Positions 23,109 to 35,218 of a stretch of DNA of 64,000 nt are shown in pieces. This stretch comes from Lophium mytilinum (taxonomy: Eukaryota > Ascomycota > Dothideomycetes > Mytilinidiales > Mytilinidiaceae), in NCBI GenBank assembly GCA_010093605.1, contig MU004196.1, forward strand, positions 1,018,255 through 1,082,254. Direction: 5' to 3'. The position numbers and the translations under genes are program-made. The notes under the pieces are model-generated. The model was not told the origin of the DNA. It worked only from the letters and a program-made list of their open reading frames with translations, and searched no databases. Every line of letters begins with the position of its first letter. Position 1 is the first letter of the stretch.

Positions 23109-26100
23109 TCAGCCCGATGTATCCATCGGCTCTCCCCCATCCGCCTTCTCGGAGAGGACAGACTCCCGAGCAGCCTGGGCCTCGGCTCGCTTCTGAGTCT
23201 TCCAGGCATTTATCTGCGCCTTCAATTCCTCGTTCGGAATTACATCCTCGATCTTCAGAGGGGAACGATTGAAAGGGTCGTTCGGATCACTCAGCAAGTG
23301 ACTCTGGATAGTGCTGCGGTCGATGGTGACTTTGCTCGTTGGCAATATCACTGGATCTTCCATCAGCGAAGCGAGCAATGGATCCGTGAATTCGTCGGGG
23401 ACTTCGCCGAAATCAAGTTCCTCTTGATCTTCGGCTTCCTTGGTGTTCTGGATGACGATTGCTAATTGCTCCCACTCTTTCATTTGCTCGGCGGATTTTA
23501 ATGCGTGCTTTTGCATGATTGAGAGAGCGTTGGTGAAGATCTGAGGTTTATACGATCTTCCATCGCGAGCAACGGCCTTCTGGAAATTTTCTTTGTATTG
23601 GAGATTGAGGTAAACGTCCGAAATCTCAGAGAGCATAGTCTTAGGATTCCAGCCGTACTCCTCGCCATTTTCGACCTTGAGGTTCGAGCTTTTCGGTCCT
23701 ACCAAAGCATCCAGGTTGTAGTCGAGCATGTCCGCCAGTCGCTGAACTATCTCGGATTTCGTGAAAGAGTCACTCAGCGCCTCGGTGAAAAGCTTGAGCA
23801 TAGAAACGGTTTCGTTGGTCAATTGCATGTAACTTTTAGCCTTGCTTTGCGCACTTGCAAGAGCTTCTTCCTTTTCTTGTCGAGTAGTCTCTTCCATAGA
23901 ATCTCGAGCCTTGAGTTCTTTATGGAGATCGTGAATCTGTTTGAAGGCGGTGAACGATTCATCCAGGACGAATGTCACGTCGTTAAGTAGGAGATTGACA
24001 AAGCGGACGAAGAAGTCGAGGTTGACCCTATCATATATTAGCTGTGATTATGTGGCTACAGTCTGAGGATGACTGACCTTGCCTCCGTAGCCAAGTTGTC
24101 GCGGTAGATCGTGTTCGCCCAGACACACTTGATGACTTGGAAGATCTCGTAGCGAATATTGAATTTATCAAAGAACTGAGTATGTGCCCCAGTGCTTTCG
24201 CATTCAATGTAGAATTTCATCAGAGCATGCAGTAGATGGTCGGTCGCGAAATCGGAACCATAGAGGACATCTCCGAGAACACCTTTGGCCCGTCCGCGCA
24301 CCGGCCAGACACCATGAAATAGGATGGTGATTAACCCAGACTTCAAGTACGGATTCTTTATGTATTCCGAGCTCCGGAGGAACGTGATACACACCACTAC
24401 TAACTCCTCGCACTGAGTTGATGTGATGATGTGGGGTATGTTGCGTGTGATAAACTTGAAGTTATCGACTACGTCTTCAAGGAAGTACTCCGGTAAGCAC
24501 TTGAAGACTTCAGGCTGATCTGCGTTGAGCGGAAGCGGTAACGCTTTCTTGGGGAAAACCGAGCCTGGAGAAACAATCCGCAGCAGCCACACAATGACAT
24601 ATCGCATAAACTGCATGGACCTAGATTGCGCGAGCTCATCAAAGAGGACCCCTTGTGTTGCCAAAATGGTGCATTGGCCCTTTTCCAGAGCGGTCTTCAG
24701 TTTCTTCACGTGGGCTTCGTACAGCGCAAGTTGTGTGGGGTTCTGGATAGGATTAGTCTGGGCCACCTCCTGTATGCTGTGAGATTACCTGTGAGAACTT
24801 GTGTCGCTCTAGCTCGAACTTTTCTAGCTGTTTCTCCATCCATTTGACGTCTTTTTGGAGCTGGCCAAGCTTGGTGTTGACGGCCTCGGTTCCATAATGG
24901 TGAGCAGCGACTGTAAGGAAGAATATTTCTGTGATGAAGTTATTCTTCCCACTTGCAACATGGCTGTAAAATTCATCCGACTCATGCTGATCAGCGTTGA
25001 TCTTGGTCTCGTCTTCGATTGAAACGCGAGGGTTCCTTCGAAGATAATCCACGTCAATACGGTCGACCTTCGAGAATGCGGCGTCCATAAAAGGCTCGCA
25101 GAGGCGGTCTAGGACCACCGTCACATTGACCATGAATCCATCCGAAGACACAGTTTTCTGGTCGACCTGTATGGCTCTACGTTTGTGATTTTCGTTCACA
25201 ATCAGAGCAAGCCAGTCCAGGATTTTTTCCCGGGACTCTTTTGTCTTGAGGAAGCAGTTTGCAATATCGAGCAACTCGTCTTGGTGAGTTGCAAGGGTCA
25301 TACGTAGCGCGTTCTGGGAATTGGCAACATAAGCCTTATCTCGTGTTTGGGAGCCAGTGAAATAGTTGAGAGCAACTTCGGCCTGCATTGGAGAGAGTCT
25401 GAAGAAGGGTCCCAACAAGGTGTCGGTCTCGATTGCCTCTGGAGGCAAATCCGGAGGAAGAAACATCGGGGACTCCGTCATGGCCACAAGAAGCGGATGA
25501 TAGCGTGCAAAGTTACGCATGGCCTACGGCTTGTTAGTGGACTCCAGTAGTGTCGATAAGTGAGACTCACCAGCATATATGGCTTCGTGTTATCGTTCAT
25601 GGATAACCTGGAGAGCTGTTGACTCAGAGCTTCCATCGCCGCAACCAATGCCTCCTTGACAGTCTCGTCTTCGTTGAACCTAGTCACAGCTTCGGTCAAG
25701 AACTCGTGGCAGATTCCACGATCATTCTCAGAGTCTACCAGGAGATGTTGTGCTAGAGCGTTTTCTGAGGGCTGTTCCTGTCCAAACATCTCTGGGATGG
25801 TGGCTGCAAAGATGCAGTAACTAAAGCATAATCGCCGAGCCTCCTTCAGAACTTTGAATCGAGGATCGTCCTTGTTACTGCCTCGCATGCCGCGAAATAG
25901 TTTAGAGACCCTCTTCCAGCATCCTAGTAGATAATCAAGGGGCTTCCCGTCTGGCAGATTGGATGCAGCCTCAACTATCGCCTGGTCCAGCACATCGGTT
26001 TGAAGCTGAACAGGTCGTTCATTCTCCTCCAACTCCTTTCTAACTTCCTGAACATATGACAAGCGATGGCCGTGGAGGTCCTTCGTGGCGCTGGGATCCA

Positions 26101-26511
26101 ATGTGATACGGAATATGCTGCTCAGCGTTCTATCCGCCCATGCGCCAGGCTGCGGGTTGGGGGTGGAGCGTGTATCTGAGGTTCCGTCACCCACCAGTGG
26201 CGGAGAAGCCTTCCTCTTGATGTTGATACGGGGTTTCGGGTCTGTTTTTATGCCGAGTTGGGAGAACGGGTTGCTCGGCGCTGGCGACTGCTCTGGTGGC
26301 GGGGCAGCGGTGCTCTCGTCGAGCTTCGGGGTTGAAGGAGTATTTGGGGAGTTCTCTTGCAAAGGAGTCGTGCTAGAGCTTCCACTAGCTGCGGGCGGTC
26401 CACCGAGCTTCGCCAGGCGCTTCATGCGGATCTATATTGTGTTAGTCGCACCTCGCTCGTGAGCTTATGCGAGTAGCCCACCTTGTCCGCGTCGGACATG
26501 GAATCACCCAT
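23109..26511 (-). CDS. UFD2: ubiquitin conjugation factor E4 (Ufd2)
   Basis: Five exons on the minus strand: 26511-26482, 26431-25571, 25523-24789, 24742-24078 and 24027-23109. They give 1069 residues, the usual size. Ufd2 extends ubiquitin chains on Cdc48-bound substrates. The N-terminal 110 residues are disordered. The helical Ufd2 core follows, with landmarks such as FRLSPMQAEVALNYFTGS, LKSGLITILFHGVWP and VNLDFFVRFVNLLLNDVTFVLDES. The C-terminal U-box (DPLLASLMEDPVILPTSKVTIDRSTIQSHL...FNRSPLKIEDVIPNEEL) recruits the E2. All intron phases agree. Exon 1 encodes only MGDSMSDADK. Confidence 0.96.
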
Positions 26512-28059
26512 GTTGAGAGATGGGGGAGAAATAAAGGGCTCCTGTGGTCGGTAGAGGCGTAGAGGTAGGTGAGGGCGGCAATAGAAGCGAAGAAGGTTGG
26601 TGGTTGGTATGAAGGTAGGCTGCAAGCTGTTCAGCCTTGAGGTCTCGATGATGCACAGTAGGCGCCAGCAAGGTTAGGCGAGTGGTCGGAAATAAATGTT
26701 CCAAAAGTTCCCCGCCAAACAATGCGCGGAGATTGAGCTTGAGGGACGGAGGTAGAGTATTTACTACACGAAGCCGCACAGGGCTCAGGGGCCTTTGTAA
26801 TGAATTAGAAGCTTCGATGGGGTTCTGCGGTTTGTTGCCGCCGACGATTCCCATATCGCAATCACTGTTCGCAGTCATAAGCGGTATCTAGTCACTCCAA
26901 GTTACTGCTCGAATTCATCAGATACCTGGCCAAGGGGCAGTATCTCACCATTGAAGAGATATTAAAGTGTTACGAGTGGCTGATGGAACTCTATTTCACT
27001 ATCTAGACCGTCCTGTCCAATCAGAATGCCTAGCTCAAATGATACTTCAACACAACAGCAAGTCCCAGCGATAGGCCCATAAGTCGCGGTAGACTAATAA
27101 TCCGAGCTCTTTTACAATGGATGCAGAAAGCACGTGCCCTTTCCTAGAAAGTCGCGAATCACATGGATAGTTTCACAAGATCTTGTCCCAGCCCTCATCT
27201 ATTCCTGTCAAGCATGCAAAGCGTTCTACGTCTGACGATGTCTATTTTGACTACCATTATACTCCATGTCTACTTAATACTACTGTAGATTCTTCAAGAG
27301 CAAGGTACAATGAGACCACACGTGAGCGCCAGGTCCTAAGAGCGAACCTTCACCGCGGGACGCACGGAGGCCTCATGCGGGCATGGAGTCTAGCTGAAGC
27401 GTGGCTGGTGCCAAGCCAATTGGGGGTCTGCGAGAAACGTTGAGCCGCCCGGCTGAGTGAGACTTTGGAGTGTGAGGGAACATGTGAGACGGGAGTGACG
27501 GAGGGTTTGTTGCAGATTAGCACAGCGGGCGTTGCTCCATGACGGAGCTGTCAACTGCGCCACAGGGCCGTAAATGTGCTATCAATTCGTCTGCCTGAGA
27601 CACACAAAGACGTGGAGGCCGAGAAGCCCTCCGGAGGGGGACATCACAGCTGAGTTGTGGTCATCTGGCAGCCTGAATGCACCGCAGCAACATCTGGGGG
27701 CCCCTTATTGGCAAAGAAAATGCCGCGAACCACAGGATATCAGACCAGGCTGCTCTTTAACTTTTCTAACGCCAAAGGTCGAGAGGTATCGCAACGGAGA
27801 GTCGCCAATGCTGCGGCGGATGAAGCGGGTGACGCTGCACGCTAGTTCTGTTGTGAAGGAGAGGACAGACAGCTCCAGGATGCTCCAGGGAGCTTTTGAG
27901 GGCTGGCGGTGAATACTGGTAAGCAGGATAGACGTCTGGCAAAGAGAGGAGTCGGTGGAGAGACGTATGGAGCGGAAAGCCTCTGCCACCCGGCGCGCAC
28001 CGCTTTATCAGTTGCGTGGAAGGGCGCCTTGGAAGCTTGCTGGACACCGCTCTGGGCTG
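26512..28059. other. long intergenic region, no gene supported
   Basis: 1.5 kb between the divergent starts of Ufd2 and Rho1, longer than other gaps here. Plus-strand open frames of 86-194 codons near 27183-28493 have no domain, and the longest overlaps the Rho1 leader. The region probably serves both promoters. A non-coding RNA cannot be excluded. Confidence 0.45.
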
Positions 28060-28418
28060 CCTACCTACTCCCCCAGCTGCAGCATAAACAGCAGCTCTGC
28101 AGTTCCCCTCTCCCGCTCAGCAGCATCATCTTCACCTCTTCAGCATTCTGTTTTCTGCCCGCCCGTAGCATCAGTACCAGCCCCCTCCCCCCCGTGCCAC
28201 GCCTCTTCTTACGCCACTCGCTCGCTGCGGCTGTGTTTGTCTCTGCGACAGCAACCGAACCGTGCCCAGGTGCGTCCCTGCCGCTCAAGGCACTCCTCCA
28301 CACCCAAACGAACCTACTTCAACAACCTCCTCCCCATCACCGTCGTCTCTCACCCGCCGACGCCGCTCACTCTCGCACTGCTCGCACATCCAGCTCACAC
28401 TCGCAGCAGCTTCTCACC
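28060..28418 (+). promoter_or_regulatory. pyrimidine-rich leader of RHO1
   Basis: About 360 bp of C/T-rich sequence directly before the Rho1 start codon. Strong fungal housekeeping promoters and long 5' leaders often have such CT tracts near the transcription start. No intron in it is certain. Confidence 0.5.
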
Positions 28419-29346
28419 ATGACTTCTGAAATCCGACGCAAGCTCGTCATTGTCGGCGACGGCGCCTGCGGCAAGACCTGCCTGCTCATGTAAGTTCACC
28501 ACCTCCAGCGCCCTGGCCGCCGCCGCCTGGCCATCGAGCAGCATTGTACTGACTGCCGTCTGCTGCCAGCGTCTTTTCCAAGGGCACCTTCCCTGAGGTC
28601 AGTCGATTCGACCCCGTCCTCTCCCAATCCGAGCTGCGTCAGCCTCCAGCCTACTAGCCCAGCGTGGCTATCATACCATTCATTACTCGCCCCATCACCC
28701 TGATCGACACTGACGATATGGCGTGCATAGGTCTACGTTCCCACCGTCTTCGAGAACTACGTTGCCGATGTCGAGGTCGACGGTAAACACGTAGAGCTGG
28801 CTCTCTGGGATACTGCTGGCCAGGAGGATTACGACCGTCTCCGACCGCTATCTTATCCCGACTCCCACGTCATCCTCGTCTGCTTTGCCGTCGACTCCCC
28901 AGACTCGCTTGACAACGTCCAGGAGAAAGTAGGAATCCCCGTCTCGGCTCACGTGCCGATCATGCATGCTAACAATCAACGCTATCGTAGTGGATCTCCG
29001 AAGTCCTCCATTTCTGCCACAGCCTCCCCATCATCCTCGTCGGCTGCAAGAAGGATCTGCGGTACGACCCAAAGACCATTGAGGAGCTGCACAAGACCTC
29101 GCAGAAGCCCGTGACGACTGAGCAGGTTCGTCACCTTATCTCCGGCACCAACCCCGAACCACATTCACTAACACATATCAGGCTGAGGAAGTCGCCAAGA
29201 AGATCCAGGCCATGAAGTACCTCGAGTGCTCGGCCAAGACGAACGAGGGTGTCCGGGAAGTCTTCGAGCACGCCACCCGCGCGGCTCTAATGAACAAGCA
29301 AGGCCGTGGCAGTAAGAGCAAGGGAAAGAAGTGCGTGGTGTTGTAG
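28419..29346 (+). CDS. RHO1: Rho1 small GTPase
   Basis: Five exons (28419-28489, 28570-28597, 28731-28928, 28991-29125, 29182-29346) give 198 residues. Rho1 switches on glucan synthase, protein kinase C and actin polarity at the growing tip. Visible: P-loop [11 protein letters not shown], effector loop [17 protein letters not shown]3 [21 protein letters not shown], the RhoA-type G4 variant GCKKDL, G5 CSAKT, a basic tail and the prenylation box CVVL, whose final Leu predicts geranylgeranylation. Exon 2 is only 28 nt. The first intron falls in the P-loop helix, a site shared by fungal Rho genes. Confidence 0.97.
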
Positions 29347-31076
29347 GTGGTGTTTGCTTACTGTCGACCGCGATGGGTGGTGCATACCTCAGCATCCCAC
29401 CCAGCCATTGCCTGTGGCGGTCAATGCTCGTTTTGCGGTGGTCTCCTGGGTGGAAAGTTCCTTGTGGTATCGATGGATGAATTTTGGTAGTGGAACGTTG
29501 TCTGGTTCTGCGAGTTAGAACTTTCTTTACGGCAACCAACGAGGCGTTCACAACTGTGGGTCGTTTGAAATGGCACATCTTGGGGTAGCTCGTGGCCAAG
29601 TCTATTCTCAATCAGGAACATGGAAATGAAGTGGAGAGAAGATGGAGAAGAAGAAGCACATCTGTCTGGATTTTCCTCGCTCGATACCCTCCCCGCATTC
29701 GGTCGCTTTCCACCGAATCCCCATGAGCGAAATAGTTTGGCACGGCTAGCTTTTCTTCTCGAACTATCAAATTTCCCTTTTCTTCATCTCTTGGGAAATG
29801 TTTACTATTTCGAGAGCACGCAAAGCAAAGCACAACAATCACCCCCCCAACGATCTAGTCTGTTTTTCCCCCTTGCTCATTTCCCTTTTTGCACAACCCA
29901 CCACTCCACCCCCCACGCTGTCTTTGTTGTCGTCGTAGTCGATTTACTCTTTCATGGCCTTGCGTTATTCTACATGCGCATTCCTCAAGGTGTAATACTC
30001 TTTATCTTACTATGTTGTTGTTTTGTGTTGTTTTTGCGAGTGTCCTACCCCCATCTGTCTTGTGCTGTCCCCTGTCCGTAGGAAAGAGTCGAATTGAGCG
30101 AGTCAAGTATGTTTGTCATGGCTTGTGAAGATGTTCAGTGATGACCTTTTTGCAAAGGACCCCTGTTCTACGAAATCTTACTTTGGATGTTGATAGTGCT
30201 TGGTGCCTTGTGCGTTTGCCTGATTGTGAGGATGGTTGCTGTGACTTGTTGTGGTGTGTGGTGACGGCGAGCTCGTATTGATCCTGGTCGCGCGAGGCCC
30301 GCTGCTGGTGTTGCATGTGCTAATGGTGGGTAGGTCGCACCGCATTGCCTAGATTTTGTCGTGTTAGGATTGCGGAGTCAGGTCCGTGGGGGCCTGGGGT
30401 GGTGGTGATTCTTGGGTATATAGGTGTAGACATGGTATAAAGGTAGCTTGCTGCCCACTAACTACATGCGTGTATTACAAGCTGCAAGAGTCTATTACTT
30501 CGACTCGCTTGTAAGGAAATGTCCAACCTAGTCACGGATATTACCGTACTTAGATATAATCTACAGACACACTTTTATCTCTCTTAATTCATATCTACGC
30601 TACATAAGTATAGAGCGAAAAGAAGTTGCATCTAAGAAGCAACAAACCACCCTCTCCCGAGGGGTGCAGCCGCCCGGGATGGGGTTTCGCGAGATCCAAG
30701 TCCGCAAACTCTTCAATTTGTCAAATCTTCACCAGTTCACGCACTAACTGCATACCATACCGTCTCTTCACCAGGCTTCTACGCCGCTCTACGAAACCAG
30801 GTCTTCCGGGGTCGGGTTCTATTGAGGAACGATGCCAGCTTTTTAACAGCGCAAGGTCGAGTCGAGGACTAATCTCGAGACTAACTAGCGACTGGGCCTA
30901 GGTGAGGTTCGTCGTCGGTGGTTGTTGGCAACCGCCTCGGGAGGTATATGCCTGAATTCGATCGTGGGTGTATAGCAAGGAAAAGAAAGGAAGAAAGGAA
31001 AAGTACATGAAGTGTGGCCGGTCTTTGTCAATCGAGCTGTTGGGCATGGTAGTGGAATGAGCAGACGGAGGGCCAC
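29347..31076. other. long 3' intergenic region, no gene supported
   Basis: Some 1.7 kb after Rho1. Pyrimidine-rich and T-rich runs lie at 29820-30050. An AT-rich patch lies at 30480-30620. Open frames up to 153 codons show no domain. Confidence 0.4.
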
Positions 31077-31195
31077 GATACTCTTCCTTCCGATGCATGT
31101 TCCCATGGAATTGAAACGAGGTGTTGGAGAGAGGGCCAAGATACTCTTCCTTTCGATGCATGTTCCCATGGAACTGAAACTGGTTTTCCAAAATC
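31077..31195. repeat. two-copy tandem duplication, about 63-bp period
   Basis: The core ATACTCTTCCTT.CGATGCATGTTCCCATGGAA.TGAAAC occurs twice, starting near 31078 and 31140, with a few differences. On the minus strand it encodes two copies of FQFHGNMHRKEEY in one frame that starts with Met at 31191. No signal peptide precedes it and no known family matches. Confidence 0.7.
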
Positions 31196-31486
31196 CAGCG
31201 TAGAGGCCCCTAAAGTATGAGGTAAGTTCATGCACTGACTTACATGAATCAAGTTTTCGCCGTTATTCCTCAAGGCAGTAAGGGTCGGTATATAATGCAC
31301 AGTCCACTGTCCATGCTCCGATGCGGACTCAAAGTTCCGCCATGAACGCAAAATGGGAAGCACGAGATGACAGAAAGAGCAAAACTGCTGCATGAATTCT
31401 CATCTCACATGAACAAGTATTTTCACCCCAATCACACGGCCATATCGTTATAACAATTAAAGCTTAAAAGTCATTCCAGTCTACTT
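31196..31486. other. convergent-side gap before MLH3
   Basis: A minus-strand frame here (about 31393-31240) reads MQQFCSFCHLVLPILRSW, followed by a possible donor at GTAAGT. This could be the 5' exon of a lost gene, but I cannot follow it further. Confidence 0.25.
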
Positions 31487-34400
31487 TTAGTTACCATCCC
31501 GCCCCTTCCCCTTCCACGCCCTAAACGCATCGCCAAAACTCCTCTCATTAGAAGCAGCATCACCCCGCAACCCCCCCAACGCGGTTCCAAAAACCCCATC
31601 CCCGAACCCGGCATCCCCGTTCCTCGTCCCGATATTCACCAACGGTACCATAGACGGGCGCCCGTGAGCACACTGAAACGGGAACGCGCACGCACCCAGC
31701 TTTCTCACCAACTCCTTGCACTCATCTACGCTCAGCTCGTCATTGAACATGATTGCGCTGCGACAAGCTCTTGAGTTCACGAGATCCAACAAGCCCGAGG
31801 GACAAGAGCCGATGGAGCGAAGCCAGGGATGAGTTGTCGTAGGCTCTGTATCCGTTGACTTCTGGGTAAGACGGGTTAGAGCTTCGGCGAGTTTGTAGAC
31901 TTCGGAGCGGAGGAGATTGATGAGGAGTTTTGGATCGGAGGTGCAGCGTTCGGCGATGGCGGGGGGGAGAGTGATGACTGTGAGTGTTGATGGTAGACTG
32001 TTGCCTGGAGGCTTGGGGAGAGACTGGATAGGCGAGGTGAGGTTGTATAGGATGCCCCAAGCAGCGAAAAGTGGGGCATGCGTGCGGAATAGCTGGCTTT
32101 CGTGGGAAGAAAGGGAGAAGCGGAGTGGACTGCTCAGAGTTGTGAAATTCACCCGAGACTCGTGGCCTAGATTTGAGCAGAAGGGTACGCGTTTTGATTC
32201 AGGAATTGGCATACAGAGGTCGGAGAGCAAGGCTTCGACACGGATGCGTTCGTCTGCTGCGTGTTGATCGATAAGTACCAACACTACCCCATGACTGTCG
32301 TCAAAATTGCCCTTCATCTTAGCAAGGATAAATTTCCTATCCACCTGCGCGATCACTGTGGCATGTTGAAGAGCATCCTTTGAAAGTTTACTCGATCCAG
32401 AGAGCGACACTTGTTTGAAAGCCTTGTCGAGATCGAAACGGCCGCAATCATGTTTTTCAGGGCCAACCTCAGCGGCTTCGACAGCCGGGCCGCTCAGCGA
32501 AACTTGTGGTATGCTCAATTCCGCTTGCTTGAAGACAGGATTGTCCCACTCATTGAGGACCCCGTTCAGCCATAGATTAGAGGTCTCATCTGTCGTTGCT
32601 GGCCTCTTTCTTTGGTGCAGGCGAAGTGATTTATTGTAATCAATTAGACTTGTAGGCTTCGACGACAAAGATGATTCGGTTTGTGGTCGCTGAGATTCTT
32701 TGGGGACAACAAATCCAGTTCTAGCATTGATCAGGAAGGTTTGTCTCGTGGATGGATTCGTCCACGTAATCGTCTCGTCAGAGCGAGACAATTCCTGTTC
32801 AGATTCGCGCTCATGTGGGCCAGCAATAGTAGGAGATTGCACTTCCATCGCTCCCGTCGATTCAGCACTGGATAGCGCTTCCGGTGGTCTTAAGCCGCCA
32901 AGAAATCCTTGCAAGATAGGCTCAACAATGCAGGGTGAAAATGTGATGGTAGACGCTTGGTTCTCCTGATCTTGAGAATCATTCTTTCTAAGGCCTGATC
33001 TAGTGTTCCAGATCGTGTCGTAGAATCCGCTGTAACCGCTCTTGATTCTGCTCCATTCTGTAAAAGGCTGAGGTTGGCGCTGTCTCCTAGCTTTTGACCT
33101 TGATTTAGTGACAGAATCTGCGGTAGATGGTGTTGACCTCTTCCGCTTTTTCATGTTCGCGTCTGGTGTCGCCACTCGCACAAGATCTGGATCAGTTTTA
33201 CTGCGGCCGAAGAAGCTGTGTGTCGCCCTAGGCGGAATCTCCTCTCCTTCAGGCGGTGAGGGAGACTCATCCGGTTGCTTTTCGAGAGCCTTCCGCTGCT
33301 TGCGTGGCCTAAAATGATGAACCGAGAGCCATTGAGTCAACATAGCGCGTAAGACCTCGACGATCGACTGCAATGTGCTGTCACTTTCTAAAGGCGAAGT
33401 CTCAGGTACAGGAGCAGCAGATTGCTCTTTTAGACAGACCCGTAGTGAGAACATTGGCCATTTATCGATCCCTTTTCGTGCACCTCTCAATTGACGGTTC
33501 GTGAAGCCATCGGTTCTGAATCGCTTGTCGCGCTTCCTGCGTTCTTTCTCGTGATCGTCGACGTCGGAGGCATCCTCATTTGCACCAAAGCTGGAAAGAT
33601 TAAAGAGGCGATTGATTTCATCATACAGCTCGTTATGTCCAGATTCTGCGGATAATGGTCGAATCCCAAGAGAAAGAAACTGCACTCGTTTGCTTGGCGC
33701 TGGCTCAAGAGATATTGCCCCTTTTATACTGATTTGGGATGTGGAAGCAGAAGCCGGCACCCATGACTTCCAGTCATCTCGTGGAATGTATGAGGCTTGC
33801 GTCAGTATGGTAAGCATGTACTGCAGCTCTGGTGCAATCATCTTCTCGCCAATGGGTTTTTGCTTAGCAGAAGCCCTCAATGATGCTAGTGATTGTCCGT
33901 TCAGCGTGAGATTCCGCATTTTGTCGGCATCCCTGATTCTGATAGAACACTCTCCTTGCCACCCAAGGACGAGACCAGTCACATCCTTCTTTAAGGCTTC
34001 CCAGAGCCGGTCGTGTTCTGCTCCCTCCTCAAGCAGCCGGACTCTCTGCTTTACTCGAACAGGCATGTTTCCAAAGAGGTCGCGAACAGTCACTCGGGTG
34101 CCGTGGTCACGCCAGGTAATATCGTGGTGCGATGGGGCGGGTGTCTGCCTCGCGATGGGCTTGCAGTGGTGCAGAGTCATGGTGTTGTGAGAGCGATGCT
34201 CGTGGTGGTGGGAGGTGATGGTCAAGAGAGACATGGCAGCAAGAGAAGCAAAGAAGGTCCCATGTCGGCCAAAGGTAGTATCTCCAGAGTTGTATCTTGA
34301 AGTATCTACTTTTGTAAGTTTATATACCACGCAAGGTTAGGGAAACATACAGTACATCCTAACCAAACCGCCACCGTCCCTGAACTCTTGAGGCGCTATA

Positions 34401-34621
34401 CCGAGGCCATTGTCCTCTACAGTACATCCCCCTCGACCGAAGTCGACAGTGGCCTCTAGCTTAGTAGCTCCGGCATCCAAAGCATTTTTGAAGAGCTCTA
34501 CAACCACGCCAGTGAGGGAAGTGACGGCAGTGGATGACTTGATCTGGGCGATGACGTCGGCGGGCAGAGGGAGAATAGCTCCAGGGGAACGGTTTCTCAG
34601 GGCATCTTTACTGGTGTTCAT
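31487..34621 (-). CDS. MLH3: DNA mismatch repair protein MLH3 (MutL homologue)
   Basis: Two exons (34621-34351 and 34308-31487) give 1030 residues. The 42-nt intron (donor GTATGT, branch CTAAC) splits the GHKL ATPase domain. The ATPase motifs are LPADVIAQIKSS, ELFKNALDAGATKLEATVD, CTVEDNGLGI, GRHGTFFASLAAMS and GTRVTVRDLFGNMPVR. After a long poorly conserved linker comes the endonuclease motif DQHAADERIRVE, and then ACRSAIMFND and FPFQCAHGRPSMVPL. With Mlh1 it nicks DNA in meiotic crossover and mismatch repair. An in-frame ATG at 34729 would add 36 residues; I chose MNTSKDALRNRS because conservation begins soon after. Confidence 0.93.
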
Positions 34622-35218
34622 GCTGCAGCCATTCGAAGTCTGGAGCTCAGGCATGCGATGGGATGTTGATTGTGGCAGTCCATGCTGATGCATGCAGGTA
34701 GAAGTGGCTATCCTGACGTTGACTGGCAAGGAGGAAGCTGCATCCGGCCATTCTCAGAGCGTGAAATAGTCAGGCTCGAGGTTTAGCGTGAGATATCTTG
34801 GAGGTTGGGCATTCTTTCGGTCATCGGTGGGATGGCAGATCGAAGCTCCAGCACGGGCCGTTCCTGAGAAAGTCGGGGGCGCAGTGTGGCCCAATGCGTT
34901 CAAGACAAGACAGCCTCAACTCCACCAACGTCGCCCTCTCCAGCCATATACACACCCAACTTCCTCCACAGCCTCGCCATTCTTACAGGCTGTCGACCTC
35001 CAAACTTATTCACCTCCTCACGCGCTCCCTACCGCGTTGCCAATCACGTCTGGCGCGCCTAACTCCTGCGTAGCCTCGTCATCGCCAATAAATTCCACGT
35101 GGAGCTCGTCGACACCTGTGAATCCACCGCCCAGCTTGCACAACGTCGTCCGCCCGCCATTCGAAGACTGCCAGCAGGCTTCCTTAGCACAGTATCAAGT
35201 TCCTAGCGACTAGTCGGC
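34622..35218. promoter_or_regulatory. divergent promoter, MLH3 / disordered protein
   Basis: About 600 bp between two diverging starts. The half near 34930-35200 is C-rich. No factor site was identified. Confidence 0.4.

Noticed and set aside
26512-28418. plus-strand ORFs of 60-194 codons upstream of Rho1 as genes
   Set aside because: No domain, strongly biased towards Ser/Pro/Leu from CT-rich leader sequence, and the longest simply runs into the Rho1 start.
30600-30900. possible tRNA in the structured-looking patch after Rho1
   Set aside because: No GGTTCRA-type T-loop, no anticodon arm and no acceptor pairing could be found.
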